Source: Flavobacterium tistrianum (GTDB lineage: Bacteria > Bacteroidota > Bacteroidia > Flavobacteriales > Flavobacteriaceae). Taken from it: a stretch of 64,000 nucleotides of DNA. Made by a program: the position numbers and the translations under genes. The stretch covers positions 62,001 through 126,000 of the forward strand of contig NZ_QJRH01000068.1 in assembly GCF_003254545.1 (NCBI RefSeq), in the 5' to 3' direction. This document shows, one piece after another, positions 27,480 through 36,316 of this stretch (the stretch's first letter is position 1; the number at the start of each line of letters is the position of its first letter). Below the pieces are notes generated by a model that saw only the letters and a list, made by a program, of their open reading frames with translations, searched no databases and was not told the DNA's origin.

Positions 27480-27487
27480 TAATTTTG
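27480..27487 (+). promoter_or_regulatory. Candidate -7 element of aldo/keto reductase promoter
   Basis: TAATTTTG matches TAnnTTTG 33 bp upstream of the aldo/keto reductase ATG. No TTG is seen about 19 bp further upstream, consistent with an activator-dependent promoter next to the divergent AraC gene. Confidence 0.5.
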
Positions 27488-27520
27488 CCTCATCAATTTT
27501 AAACATAAAAAATCACAATC

Positions 27521-28507
27521 ATGGAATATAGAAAATTAGGCAACTCAGAACTTGAATTATCAGCTATTACATACGGTGCATTTGCTATTGGCGGAACCAT
27601 GTGGGGCGGAACAGAAAAGAAAGATTCAATAGAATCTGTTCAAGCTTCAATCGATCACGGTGTTACTACAATCGACACCGCTCCTTTTTACGGATTTGGT
27701 TTAAGCGAAGAAATGATCGGCGAAGCTATAAAACCTTATGATCGTTCTAAAGTTCAGTTACTTACAAAATTCGGTTTGGTTTGGGATGGAAGCAATAACG
27801 GAAAAGGTGATTTCTTTTTCGATGCAGACGATAATGGAAAACAAGTTCCGATTTACAAATATTCATCAAAAGCAAATGTCATTAAAGAAGTTGAAGAAAG
27901 CTTAAAACGCCTTCAAACCGATTATATCGATTTACTGCAAATTCACTGGCCAGATTCAACAACTCCAATTTCTGAAACAATGGAAGCTGTTGAGACTTTG
28001 ATTCAGCAAGGAAAAATCAGAGCATTCGGAGTCAGCAATTACAACGTTGCACAAATTCAGGAAGCACAAAAAACAATTCAAGTCGCTTCAAACCAAGTAG
28101 CATACAGTATGTTAAACCGCGGAATCGAAGCTGATTTAATTCCGTTTACAGTAGCAGAAAATATCGGAATCATTGCGTACAGCCCAATGGAAAGAGGATT
28201 ATTGACTGGAAAATATTTCTTAGACAGCAAATTAAAAGAAAACGATCACAGAAACGGCTATTTCGGGAAATTCGATTTACAGCAAGTAAAAACCCTAATC
28301 GAAGAATTGAGTTCATTAGCACATTCAAAACACATTTCAATTTCGCAATTGGTTTTACGTTGGACAACTTTACAAAAAGGAATTTCAATTGTTCTAGCAG
28401 GAGCAAGAAACGCAGAACAAGCCATTTCAAATGCCAAAACAATGGATTTTGACTTATCAACTTCAGAATTGGAGTTTATCAATCAGGCGATTGCTAAAAT
28501 AAAATAA
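27521..28507 (+). CDS. Aldo/keto reductase
   Basis: A 328-residue (beta/alpha)8 oxidoreductase of the AKR superfamily. The catalytic tetrad is visible as Asp and Tyr in TTIDTAPFYGFGLSEE, Lys in LLTKFGL, and His in LLQIHWPD; the NADPH-binding C-terminal part has IVLAGARNAEQAISN. Substrates of this sub-group range from sugars to quinones and carbonyls and cannot be told here. It is divergent from an AraC regulator and 378 bp upstream of the MdaB/YgiN pair, which may point to a stress response to reactive carbonyls or quinones. Confidence 0.92.
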   Translation: MEYRKLGNSELELSAITYGAFAIGGTMWGGTEKKDSIESVQASIDHGVTTIDTAPFYGFGLSEEMIGEAIKPYDRSKVQLLTKFGLVWDGSNNGKGDFFFDADDNGKQVPIYKYSSKANVIKEVEESLKRLQTDYIDLLQIHWPDSTTPISETMEAVETLIQQGKIRAFGVSNYNVAQIQEAQKTIQVASNQVAYSMLNRGIEADLIPFTVAENIGIIAYSPMERGLLTGKYFLDSKLKENDHRNGYFGKFDLQQVKTLIEELSSLAHSKHISISQLVLRWTTLQKGISIVLAGARNAEQAISNAKTMDFDLSTSELEFINQAIAKIK

Positions 28508-28528
28508 TTCTCTTTTTTAAATACATAG

Positions 28529-28546
28529 CCCCGATAGCTATCGGGG
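28529..28546. repeat. Perfect 18-bp palindrome
   Basis: CCCCGATAGCTATCGGGG is a perfect palindrome 22 bp after the aldo/keto reductase stop. It could form a hairpin terminator-like structure without a T-run or mark a repeat boundary. Confidence 0.7.
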
Positions 28547-28581
28547 ATAGTTTTGGTTTGTCAACAAAGGTGTTTCACTTG

Positions 28582-28735
28582 TTTAAATACACATAGTCTA
28601 CGCAATCTAGTCATTCCGAGGTACGAGAAATCACACTCGTTGGCCGTCTAAGATTGGCGAAATACTTTGCGTAGTTTCTAGTGTGATTCCTCGTTCCTCG
28701 GAATGACAAACTTTGATAGTCTATGTGTTTAAAAA
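28582..28735. repeat. Nested palindromic repeat, GTCATT family, copy 2
   Basis: Inner arms start GTCATTCCGAGG (28610) and end CCTCGGAATGAC (28707), with 20-odd complementary bases on each side. An outer pair, TTTAAATACACATAGTCTA (28582-28600) and TAGTCTATGTGTTTAAA (28717-28733), is also inverted. It is the same type of element as the repeats at 10002, 38025 and 45722. Confidence 0.85.
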
Positions 28736-28764
28736 AATCTCAACAATTTAAATAATTAGAATTT

Positions 28765-28860
28765 GGGCGTGTTTCACAGCGGCGAACCGGGCTATCCGCT
28801 AAATCTTTTTCTTTTTAAAGAAAAAAGAAAAAGGATATCGCTCCTATCCCTCACGCGTCC
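28765..28860. repeat. Structured intergenic repeat with Lys-rich spurious frame
   Basis: This segment (GGGCGTGTTTCACAGCGGCG, then CGGGCTATCCGCTAAATC, then CTTTTTCTTTTTAAAG and its mirrored complement, then GATATCGCTCCTATCCCTCACG) resembles a hairpin repeat that I recall from Bacteroidota genomes. Its inner palindrome is at 28805-28833. It explains why an ORF appears open upstream of the MdaB start; it is not coding. Confidence 0.65.
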
Positions 28861-28885
28861 ATTTTCAAAAGAAATAACAATTAAA

Positions 28886-29491
28886 ATGAAAAAGATATTT
28901 ATAATCAATGGCGGGCAAAAATTTGCTCATTCAGGAGGACAATTCAATAAAACCGTTCAGGATTGGACAGTTGAATTTCTTTCAAAAAACAATAATTACG
29001 AAATAAAAACAACCCACATCGAAGATGAAATAGATCTTCAAAAAGAAGTAGAAAAATTCGTTTGGGCAGATGTAATTATTTATCATACACCAGTTTGGTG
29101 GTTTCAAATTCCGAATCTTTTCAAAAAATACATCGATGATGTTTTCACACAAGGGCACAACAACGGAATTTACAAAAGCGACGGAAGAAGTCGTATAAAC
29201 CCAGACATCAATTATGGAACAGGAGGTCTTTTACACGGACGTAAATATATGCTTACTACTAGCTGGAATGCACCTGCAACCGCTTTTACCCTTCCAGGAG
29301 AATTCTTCGAACAAACTTCTGTTGATGACGGCGTTATGTTTGGTTTCCATAAAATGAACAAATTCACAGGAATGGAAAAAATAAATGGATTCCATTTTCA
29401 TGATGTAGAAAAAGGCGCAACAACAGAAAATATTGCTATATTTAAAGAGAATTATACGAAACATTTAGAACAAACTTTTAAAAACTTATAA
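28886..29491 (+). CDS. mdaB: MdaB-like NAD(P)H:quinone oxidoreductase
   Basis: A 201-residue flavodoxin-fold reductase. Family landmarks are the N-terminal KIFIINGGQKFAHSGGQFN (FMN/FAD phosphate site), VWADVIIYHTPVWWFQIPN, and the FGFHKMNKFTGM segment. MdaB reduces quinones by two electrons with NADPH, using FAD. I chose ATG 28886, not the upstream frame start at 28763, because the protein family begins right at KKIFIINGG and the upstream DNA is a repeat. The YgiN-like gene starts 2 bp downstream, the same pairing as mdaB-ygiN in Escherichia coli. Confidence 0.9.
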   Translation: MKKIFIINGGQKFAHSGGQFNKTVQDWTVEFLSKNNNYEIKTTHIEDEIDLQKEVEKFVWADVIIYHTPVWWFQIPNLFKKYIDDVFTQGHNNGIYKSDGRSRINPDINYGTGGLLHGRKYMLTTSWNAPATAFTLPGEFFEQTSVDDGVMFGFHKMNKFTGMEKINGFHFHDVEKGATTENIAIFKENYTKHLEQTFKNL

Positions 29492-29493
29492 TT

Positions 29494-29772
29494 ATGATTT
29501 CGATTACAGCAATTTTAAAAAGTAAACCAGAGCATTTAATTGAAGTTCAAAACCTGCTGACACATCTAGTAACCGAAACTAGAAAAGAAGCTGCATGTAT
29601 TCGTTACGATTTACACACTTCAGAGAATGTTTTTATTCTTTGGGAAGAATGGAAAGATCAATCAGGATTAGACTTGCATAACAATCAGTCCTACTTGCAA
29701 GAATTCATCAAAAAAACCGAAAATCTGGTTTCAAGCCCGATTCAGGTGTACAAAACTGCACAGATATTATAA
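29494..29772 (+). CDS. YgiN-like quinol monooxygenase (ABM domain)
   Basis: A 92-residue ABM-superfamily dimeric alpha/beta ferredoxin-like protein (ITAILKSKPEHLIEVQNLLT, then CIRYDLHTSENVFILWEEWK). YgiN in E. coli oxidises quinols and forms a quinone redox cycle with MdaB. The tight coupling (2 bp) to an MdaB gene makes a quinol/quinone function more likely than antibiotic synthesis, for which the domain is named. Overall length is right for a single ABM domain. Confidence 0.85.
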   Translation: MISITAILKSKPEHLIEVQNLLTHLVTETRKEAACIRYDLHTSENVFILWEEWKDQSGLDLHNNQSYLQEFIKKTENLVSSPIQVYKTAQIL

Positions 29773-29778
29773 GTTTAA

Positions 29779-29853
29779 TAGCCACGAATTCACGAATTAA
29801 TTTCAAAATCTTTGCGCATAGATTAAAAAAAATAATTCGTGAATTCGTGGCTA
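29779..29853. repeat. Palindromic repeat, GCCACGAATT family, copy 1
   Basis: Perfect 21-bp inverted arms (TAGCCACGAATTCACGAATTA at 29779-29799 in one direction, its complement at 29833-29853) flank a 33-nt centre. The same arms occur at 48210-48316 and a half copy at 26530-26547. Confidence 0.9.
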
Positions 29854-29894
29854 TAAAAAAGCTAAATTGCCTAAAATTCAGAAACCTATATTTT

Positions 29895-30371
29895 ATGAGC
29901 AATTATCACCTTGCAGAAATTAATATTGCCAAGATGAAAGGTGTCGATATTAACGACCCAATTATGAAAGAATTTGTAGATAACTTAGATGCTATAAACA
30001 CTATAGCTGAAGAAAGTGAAGGTTTTGTCTGGCGTTTGAAAGATGAAACCGACAATGCTACAAGTCTGAATCCGTACAATGATGAACAAATAATTATCAA
30101 CGTTTCTGTTTGGGAAAACATCGAAACTTTAGAACATTATATGTACAAAACTTTTCACAGTGATTTTTTAAGACGTCGAAAAGAATGGTTTCAGAAATTC
30201 GGAAAAGCACATACTGCCATGTGGTGGATTCCAAAAGGTCACATCCCTACGCTTGGAGAAGCTGTTGAAAAATTAGATTATTTACAACAGAATGGAGCTT
30301 CAGAATTAGTTTTTGATTTTAGATCTAAATTTCCTTCCCCGAAAGTAAAAAATACTTCAGAAATAGAATAA
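29895..30371 (+). CDS. DUF3291 domain protein
   Basis: A 158-residue cytoplasmic protein of the DUF3291 family (dimeric alpha/beta-barrel fold). Family features are YHLAEINIAKMKGVDINDP, SEGFVWRLKDE, YNDEQIIINVSVWENIETL, and KAHTAMWWIPKGHIP. I chose ATG 29895 rather than the in-frame start at 29847, because the added residues fall in repeat DNA and the domain begins at YHLAEINIA. It is a distant structural relative of ABM monooxygenases, so it may add to the MdaB/YgiN unit; the repeat lies between them. Catalysis is not known. Confidence 0.85.
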   Translation: MSNYHLAEINIAKMKGVDINDPIMKEFVDNLDAINTIAEESEGFVWRLKDETDNATSLNPYNDEQIIINVSVWENIETLEHYMYKTFHSDFLRRRKEWFQKFGKAHTAMWWIPKGHIPTLGEAVEKLDYLQQNGASELVFDFRSKFPSPKVKNTSEIE

Positions 30372-30390
30372 ATAATATATTTAGAAAACA

Positions 30391-30427
30391 AAAAAAGACT
30401 GCAATCTATTACAATGCAGTCTTTTTT
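30391..30427. terminator. Bidirectional terminator between DUF3291 and M43 genes
   Basis: A perfect 13-bp stem (AAAAAAGACTGCA/TGCAGTCTTTTTT) with an 11-nt loop gives T-runs on both strands. It sits between convergent stops at 30371 and 30447. Confidence 0.9.
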
Positions 30428-30446
30428 GTTTCATTTAAATATGGAG

Positions 30447-33400
30447 TTATTGCTTTATTATTTTCTGACTAAAAGTCTTTTTAGGCGAAGAAGTTAAATT
30501 TAAAAAATATACTCCTTTTGCTTGCCCTCCCAAATTAATAGTTTTACTGTTATTATTTTTGGTTTGGAATCTTTCATTATAAATAACTTGCCCAGCAACA
30601 TTAAGAACCGTAACAGTATAATCATCTCCAGAAGATGGTGTTGTCAAGTAAAATACATCGCTTGACGGGTTTGGATATAATTGAACGCCATCCAAATTAA
30701 TTGGCTTCTGAGGTTTTGCCGCAGATAAATTTGGTCCATTATCTATTTTCAAATTATCAAACCAAATTCTTGTTCCGTACCCAGAAGTATTCTTTATTTT
30801 AAGCAACACATTCTTTTGATTCTTTACAATGCTTAAATCAATTTTCTCTTCTCTCCAATCAGAATTCTTGGTCGGAATCCAGTCATTTGTTTCATTTGTT
30901 GATGGAGTCGACTTATCATCTTCAATTGGAGGCGAAACAGTCTGCAACTGCAATTGATTTTTTGAATAAACTGAAGTCCATGTTGCTCCACAATCTGATG
31001 ATGCAAATATCTCAATTTTATCAGGAGCAGGTGTTGGATCAAAGGCATTTAAATATTGGGTATATGCTAAATCGAAATATAAAAACGGAGTTGAAGCAGA
31101 AGAAAAATCAAATGGTTTTAAAATCAGCTCATCAACTAAACCCGCAGGATTATCAGCGTTATTAATAACCAGACAAGACAAATCTCCTTTTCCAACATCA
31201 GAACGTTTCTCCCAAGTTATAGCATCTTTATCAGGGTTAATAATTTCCCAGTCCTGAATAGGAAAACTTGATTCAAAATTCTCAAAATACGGAATACTGT
31301 TTTTTCCTTTTACAACCACCACTCCTGTTTTATGCATCACTGTTCCGGTTCCATAAGAGTTCATAGCCGTTAGCGTAACATCATAAGTTCCTGGATTTTC
31401 ATAAATAACATTTGGCGTTTTGCTTGTAGAAGTAGACGGAGATCCACCTGGAAATGACCACAACCAAGAAGTTGGTTCTCCTGTTGAAATGTCCTTAAAT
31501 GCAATTGGCAGATCGCTGCATATTTTATCATTCTCAATGGCAAATTCTGAAAATGGACTTTCTTTACTGTCAAAAGTAAATTTAACATTGTCAATCCATA
31601 TTCTAGATCCATATCCTGAAGTGTTTTTAAATTTAAGTAAAACATTCGAAGAACCTTTAAATTCTGTCAGCAATACTCTTTCTGTTCTCCAATGCGAATC
31701 TGCTGTCGGAATCCAGTTATTTGGGTCAGTGCTTACAAATGTTTCCAACTCTGTATGCGTTTTCAAATAAACACTTTTCCAAGTAGCGCCGCAATCATTA
31801 GAAGCCAAAATTTCTAAAACATCTGGACTTTCAGCATCAAATTTTGCATAAGCAACATCAAATGAAAAATCGGTTACTCCAACAGACATATCGATTGGTT
31901 TTAGAATAATTTCATCAATCGCGCCAACCTTATCATTATCGGCATTATTCATTACCATGCATGATGAAGAATTATGGCCTGCATCTGTTCGTTTCTCCCA
32001 AGTCAATTTATTGTCTGGATTCACAATCTCCCATTCTGCAGGAGGAAAAGAGTTTTCAAAATTCTCAGTATAAGAAATCCTGTCTGGATCAACTATCTTT
32101 ACAAAGTTGCTTTTAGTTAAAATTGTTCCTGCTCCGTTTGCATTTTTTGTAGAAAGTGTAACCGCATAAGAACCTGGCGAATTATAAGTTACCACAGGAT
32201 TTTTGTCTGTAGAAGTTGCTGGTGTTCCTCCAGGAAAAGACCATTCCCAAGATGTAGGATTTCCTGTTGAAACATCTAGAAACGGAACCGTAAGATTTGT
32301 ACATCTTGTGTCTCTAATATTTGAAGTAAAATCAGAAACTGGAGTCGTTGCTTGCGTTACGGCTACATTTACGTTATCAATCCAAATTCTAGTTCCATAA
32401 CCTGAAACATTTGCAAATCGAATAGAAACATTTGCATTTCCTTGATAAGCACTCAAATCTACCACTTCTTTTCTCCAATTGGCATCAGAAGTTGGCACCC
32501 AATTATTTGCTAAAGCAGTTGGCACTTCGGTAGTCTGCAAAACCGTATGCGTTTTAGAGTAAACATCATTCCAAGTCTGTCCGCAATCTGTTGAAACCTG
32601 CACTTTTAGAACATCCGGACTCGCATCGTCAAATTTTGTATAAGCCACATCAAAAAACATCTGACTGTTTTGCCCTGCCGTAAAATCAAAATATGGCAAT
32701 CTGATGTAATCTAAAGAACCTAAAACAGCATTATCTGCATTGTTCATAATCATACAAGAGCTGTCGTTATGTCCAATACCATTTCGTTTTTCCCATTCTA
32801 ATCCATTATCAGGATTAGAAATTTCCCATCCTCGTGGAGGAAAAGTTCCTGAAAAACTCTCCGTTAAATTTACAGCTGCTTTTTGGTCTACTTCAGTATA
32901 ATTAGGTGTTTCTTTGGCATTTGTTCCTAAAGAATTTGTAACCTCCAATTTTACCTTGAATACTCCTGAAGTATTATAAACAACAGTCGGATTAGATTCT
33001 GTAGATGTAGAAGGAGTTCCGCCTTCAAAAGTCCACAACCTTGAAGTAGGCAAACCTAAAGAACGATCTTTAAAAACAATTGCTTTTCCAGAACAAACCG
33101 CTGTAGTACTACTAGTAAAATTGGCTACAGGTGCAGATTCTATCACGCCAACAGAGCTAAGATTACTTTGCTGCCATAAAAAACCTCTTGGATATCGCGC
33201 CACAGAAGTATCGTCTAACCAATACGTCATCGCATTAGTCTGATCTCTAGTAAACATATTTTGACAATCTGTATTGTAATCCATGTGATTCTCAGCATTG
33301 GCATAAACCCCACAGCTATTGAGCACATTTCTAGTACAGCCTTCACCAACTTTTGTGGGCGGAGTGTCAGCCATACCGTCATTTATAGGATCGCAATCAT

Positions 33401-34124
33401 CTTGAAAAGTATGTTTTAATCCAAAATAATGGCCAAACTCATGCGTCATTACTTTTGCAAAAGTAGCACTGGCATCAGATCCGCATGTACTTCCAATGTA
33501 TCTATGATTGTAAGTTACTCGGGGAATAGCATCTTGTATTGGCAAAAATGCATGTCCAGACCCCACAGATCCTTGACCTGTATTAGGCTCATCAACAACT
33601 AAAACATCTAGATAATACCTGCTATTTTTACCGTACCAAATATAATTGTAGATTTTAGGATCATATCCATCACTTACATGTGCCTCTGGATGCCAGTCTA
33701 AACCTGGTATTTCCAATGGATTTCCGTCTGGATCGACAGTTGCCAAAACAAACTGAATATTCATCTTACTTTTAACGCCATCAAAACGCGGATCTGTATT
33801 GGCATATTCTGGAAACAAACCATTAAAATCTTTATTTACTGTGAGCAAAGCATCATCGATCCTGCATTTCATTTTCTCTTTAGTTAAGCCACTACTAACA
33901 TTGGTTCCATCAGTAAGAATATGAAATACTACCGGAATAATATAAGGTGTAGCAGTCATTTTAGCCGTACTTCCTTTTTTCCAGGTTTTAATTTTTGATA
34001 ATGATTTTACAAAAGCGGCCTCTTCTTTTTGAGATAATTGAGTACCGCAGCGGGTCGGATTTTGTCCAAAGGAAACAAAAAACTGAAGCAGAAAAACTGC
34101 CCCAAAAAAGTAGTGTTTTTTCAA
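30447..34124 (-). CDS. Secreted M43 metalloprotease with PKD/MAM-like repeats and T9SS sorting domain
   Basis: A ~1225-residue protein. Signal peptide (KHYFFGAVFLLQFFVSFGQ), M43 domain with zinc motif HEFGHYFGLKH near residue 230, then three alternating PKD plus choice-of-anchor-J/MAM-like modules, each ending GYGTRIWIDNV or GYGSRIWIDNV, and a T9SS type A tail (LYPNPSSDVFYLTTPSSGDD to SQKIIKQ). It should be exported by the type IX system and anchored to or released from the cell surface. I chose TTG 34124, which places the signal peptide at the start; the ATG at 34187 would add 21 residues before it. Substrate unknown. Confidence 0.9.
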   Translation of the reverse strand: MKKHYFFGAVFLLQFFVSFGQNPTRCGTQLSQKEEAAFVKSLSKIKTWKKGSTAKMTATPYIIPVVFHILTDGTNVSSGLTKEKMKCRIDDALLTVNKDFNGLFPEYANTDPRFDGVKSKMNIQFVLATVDPDGNPLEIPGLDWHPEAHVSDGYDPKIYNYIWYGKNSRYYLDVLVVDEPNTGQGSVGSGHAFLPIQDAIPRVTYNHRYIGSTCGSDASATFAKVMTHEFGHYFGLKHTFQDDCDPINDGMADTPPTKVGEGCTRNVLNSCGVYANAENHMDYNTDCQNMFTRDQTNAMTYWLDDTSVARYPRGFLWQQSNLSSVGVIESAPVANFTSSTTAVCSGKAIVFKDRSLGLPTSRLWTFEGGTPSTSTESNPTVVYNTSGVFKVKLEVTNSLGTNAKETPNYTEVDQKAAVNLTESFSGTFPPRGWEISNPDNGLEWEKRNGIGHNDSSCMIMNNADNAVLGSLDYIRLPYFDFTAGQNSQMFFDVAYTKFDDASPDVLKVQVSTDCGQTWNDVYSKTHTVLQTTEVPTALANNWVPTSDANWRKEVVDLSAYQGNANVSIRFANVSGYGTRIWIDNVNVAVTQATTPVSDFTSNIRDTRCTNLTVPFLDVSTGNPTSWEWSFPGGTPATSTDKNPVVTYNSPGSYAVTLSTKNANGAGTILTKSNFVKIVDPDRISYTENFENSFPPAEWEIVNPDNKLTWEKRTDAGHNSSSCMVMNNADNDKVGAIDEIILKPIDMSVGVTDFSFDVAYAKFDAESPDVLEILASNDCGATWKSVYLKTHTELETFVSTDPNNWIPTADSHWRTERVLLTEFKGSSNVLLKFKNTSGYGSRIWIDNVKFTFDSKESPFSEFAIENDKICSDLPIAFKDISTGEPTSWLWSFPGGSPSTSTSKTPNVIYENPGTYDVTLTAMNSYGTGTVMHKTGVVVVKGKNSIPYFENFESSFPIQDWEIINPDKDAITWEKRSDVGKGDLSCLVINNADNPAGLVDELILKPFDFSSASTPFLYFDLAYTQYLNAFDPTPAPDKIEIFASSDCGATWTSVYSKNQLQLQTVSPPIEDDKSTPSTNETNDWIPTKNSDWREEKIDLSIVKNQKNVLLKIKNTSGYGTRIWFDNLKIDNGPNLSAAKPQKPINLDGVQLYPNPSSDVFYLTTPSSGDDYTVTVLNVAGQVIYNERFQTKNNNSKTINLGGQAKGVYFLNLTSSPKKTFSQKIIKQ

Positions 34125-34331
34125 AATGGTAGTTATTAGGTTAGTGATACTAGTTAATTCCCATAAATCAATAAAAAGACGTATCATTTTATCTTTTCAT
34201 TATTTTACAGATTGCTATTTTTTTTGATAAAAATATTTAAATGAGATACAAGAAAATGATATTATCTTATTGTAAAGCAATTGTATATTAACTAGTTCCG
34301 ATTAAATTTTCAACTTACTACCAGAAAATAA

Positions 34332-34355
34332 AAAACTGCCCCTTAAGGCAGTTTT
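34332..34355 (-). terminator. Terminator after methyltransferase gene
   Basis: The 9-bp stem AAAACTGCC/GGCAGTTTT with a 6-nt loop lies 39 bp beyond the stop codon of the minus-strand methyltransferase gene at 34394 and has T-rich sequence on that strand. Confidence 0.75.
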
Positions 34356-34393
34356 ATTAAAATATCTATACTTTTTTATATTTAATTGACGTC

Positions 34394-35101
34394 TTATTTT
34401 ATTCCTCCAAACGCCCCAAAACACATATTTTTATGCAAAATTTCTACTTTAGAAAAACCTACTCTTCTCATCAAATCCAATTGATAATTCATAGATCTTG
34501 GTGAATCTTCTTTTTCGATATAACCCAAAACTTTTTGGCGGTACTCTGCCCCTCCTATTCCTTCCAAATATTCGCCGTAACGTTGCCAAGTATATTCATT
34601 CAATAATTTCGTGTCTTGCGTGATCAAATCAGAAATCATCAAACAACCGCCAGGTTTCAACAATTTGAATAATTTTGTGAAAGTAGTTTCCCAATCTTGA
34701 TCGTCTCTTAAATGATGCAAAACCGCTCCAGCCAAGATGATATCAAAACTGCTTTCTTCTAAATCTACTTCACGAATATCACCTTGCTTAATTTCAACCT
34801 TGCCCTTTGTTTCTTTTGAAACTCTTTCAAAAGCGCGATCTAACATTGGTAAACTCAAATCGACCAAAGTGCAATTTAAGTTTGGCACTTTTGACAACAT
34901 TTTTAAAGTATAATTTCCAGCTCCGCAACCTACATCCAAAACATTTTTAGCGTTTGGAACAATGCGTTTTGAAGCTTCAGTTATTAATTCTAAAGAAATA
35001 GTAGCGTCGATTGTAGCGACTTGTCCTGTTTCTAAATTTGAAAATCGTTCGACATCATTGTCAAATCGTTCCTTGATTTCTGCAATAGTTGATTTTTTCA
35101 T
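34394..35101 (-). CDS. Class I SAM-dependent methyltransferase
   Basis: A 235-residue Rossmann methyltransferase with motif I VLDVGCGAGNYTLKML (residues ~55-70), post-I TLVDLSLPML, motif II FDIILAGAVLHHLRDD, and motif III LLKPGGCLMISDL. These are typical of the Methyltransf_25/11 group that modify small molecules. Substrate cannot be inferred. It is divergent from a LysR gene (311 bp apart with a palindromic repeat between them), the classic arrangement for a LysR-regulated target. Confidence 0.88.
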   Translation of the reverse strand: MKKSTIAEIKERFDNDVERFSNLETGQVATIDATISLELITEASKRIVPNAKNVLDVGCGAGNYTLKMLSKVPNLNCTLVDLSLPMLDRAFERVSKETKGKVEIKQGDIREVDLEESSFDIILAGAVLHHLRDDQDWETTFTKLFKLLKPGGCLMISDLITQDTKLLNEYTWQRYGEYLEGIGGAEYRQKVLGYIEKEDSPRSMNYQLDLMRRVGFSKVEILHKNMCFGAFGGIK

Positions 35102-35120
35102 GGTCTTTTGTTTTTTTTAT

Positions 35121-35238
35121 CTCTCGCAGATCAAGCAGATTAGGGGATCTTTTTGCTATTATAGATCGGAATATGTATGATTAAAAATGATTTTTAAAAT
35201 TAATTAATAATCTACCCTATCTGCTACATCTGCGAGAG
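35121..35238. repeat. Palindromic repeat, CTCTCGCAGA type
   Basis: Arms CTCTCGCAGATCAAGCAGAT (35121-35140) and ATCTGCTACATCTGCGAGAG (35219-35238) are inverted with mismatches. They lie in the 311-bp gap between methyltransferase and LysR genes. A single arm occurs at 26455-26474. The rest of the gap shows no further feature except AT-rich sequence before the LysR start. Confidence 0.75.
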
Positions 35239-35412
35239 AATTATTTTTTCTTTAAAAGTTAGGAGTTATTCGTTAAGGGTTACATGCCATTTCTTTCACG
35301 CTTAACTCATAACATTTAACTTTTAAATCATAACTTCTAAAACCAAAATTATTTCTTTCATAAATACTTTAAAAATACTATTTTTATCAATTAACAATAC
35401 TTTAAAAGTATC

Positions 35413-36300
35413 ATGGAAATACGTCACTTAAAATATTTTTTGGCTGTAGCCGAAGAATTGAACTTTACCAAAGCCTCAGAAAAACTATTTATTTCTCAAC
35501 CTCCATTAAGCCGACAAATCGCAGAATTGGAAGAAGAACTTCAGGCAAAACTTTTCATCAGAAACAATAAAAAAGTAGAACTGACTGAAGCTGGAAAATA
35601 TTTTGAAAAAGAAGTTAAAACTCTTTTCCAGAATTTGGAACAGATTTCTGCGAAAACAAAAAAAATAGCAGAGAATGTTTCAGGCGAATTCAGAATCGCT
35701 TATATCAGTTCTATATATTCTTCAGTTATTTCAGATTTAATCAAACATCTGAAAGCGCAGTTTCCCTACGTCAATTTCAAATTATTTGAAGTTTCCACTA
35801 CCAAACAGATTGATGCCTTAGAACAGGGAAAAATTGAAATGGGAATAATCAGATCACCCATTCATTCTCCAAAAATAAAATCACATTTATGGTTTAAAGA
35901 CGGATTCTCATTAGTTTATAATAAAAAATCCATTCAAATAAAATCAGAAAATGAAATCGCAAATCTAAAAGACGAAACGTTTGTATTCTTCAATAAAGAT
36001 TACGCTCCACATTATCATGAAGTTTTATTAGAACTTTGTGCTTTTTATGGATTTACACCAAAGATTATTCACGAAGCGAATAACATCAACTCCATCGTAC
36101 AATTGGTCAAAAACGGATTAGGAATTTCGATTGTTCCTTCAAACATTGCAAAGAATAGTCAAGATCCTGAAATTGGTTTTATTGAATTGAAGAAAGTAAA
36201 TCTTTTTACAAATGTTTCGATTATTATTTCAAAAGAAGATGATTCTGAGATTACACAATCTGCTGTTGCGTTTTTGTTGATGAAGAATAGTTTTCTCTAA
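35413..36300 (+). CDS. LysR family transcriptional regulator
   Basis: A 295-residue LTTR. The N-terminal winged HTH (MEIRHLKYFLAVAEELNFTK, then ASEKLFISQPPLSRQIAELE) is followed by a linker helix and a periplasmic-binding-like effector domain (FRIAYISSIYSSVISDLI, NGLGISIVPSNI). Length and motifs are full. It is divergent from a SAM methyltransferase, its likely target; the effector is unknown. Confidence 0.93.
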   Translation: MEIRHLKYFLAVAEELNFTKASEKLFISQPPLSRQIAELEEELQAKLFIRNNKKVELTEAGKYFEKEVKTLFQNLEQISAKTKKIAENVSGEFRIAYISSIYSSVISDLIKHLKAQFPYVNFKLFEVSTTKQIDALEQGKIEMGIIRSPIHSPKIKSHLWFKDGFSLVYNKKSIQIKSENEIANLKDETFVFFNKDYAPHYHEVLLELCAFYGFTPKIIHEANNINSIVQLVKNGLGISIVPSNIAKNSQDPEIGFIELKKVNLFTNVSIIISKEDDSEITQSAVAFLLMKNSFL

Positions 36301-36316
36301 GTATTATTTTTTTTAA

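Noticed and set aside
28763-28885. Upstream extension of the MdaB reading frame
   Set aside because: The extra residues come from a structured intergenic repeat, and MdaB proteins begin at the ATG 28886 position.
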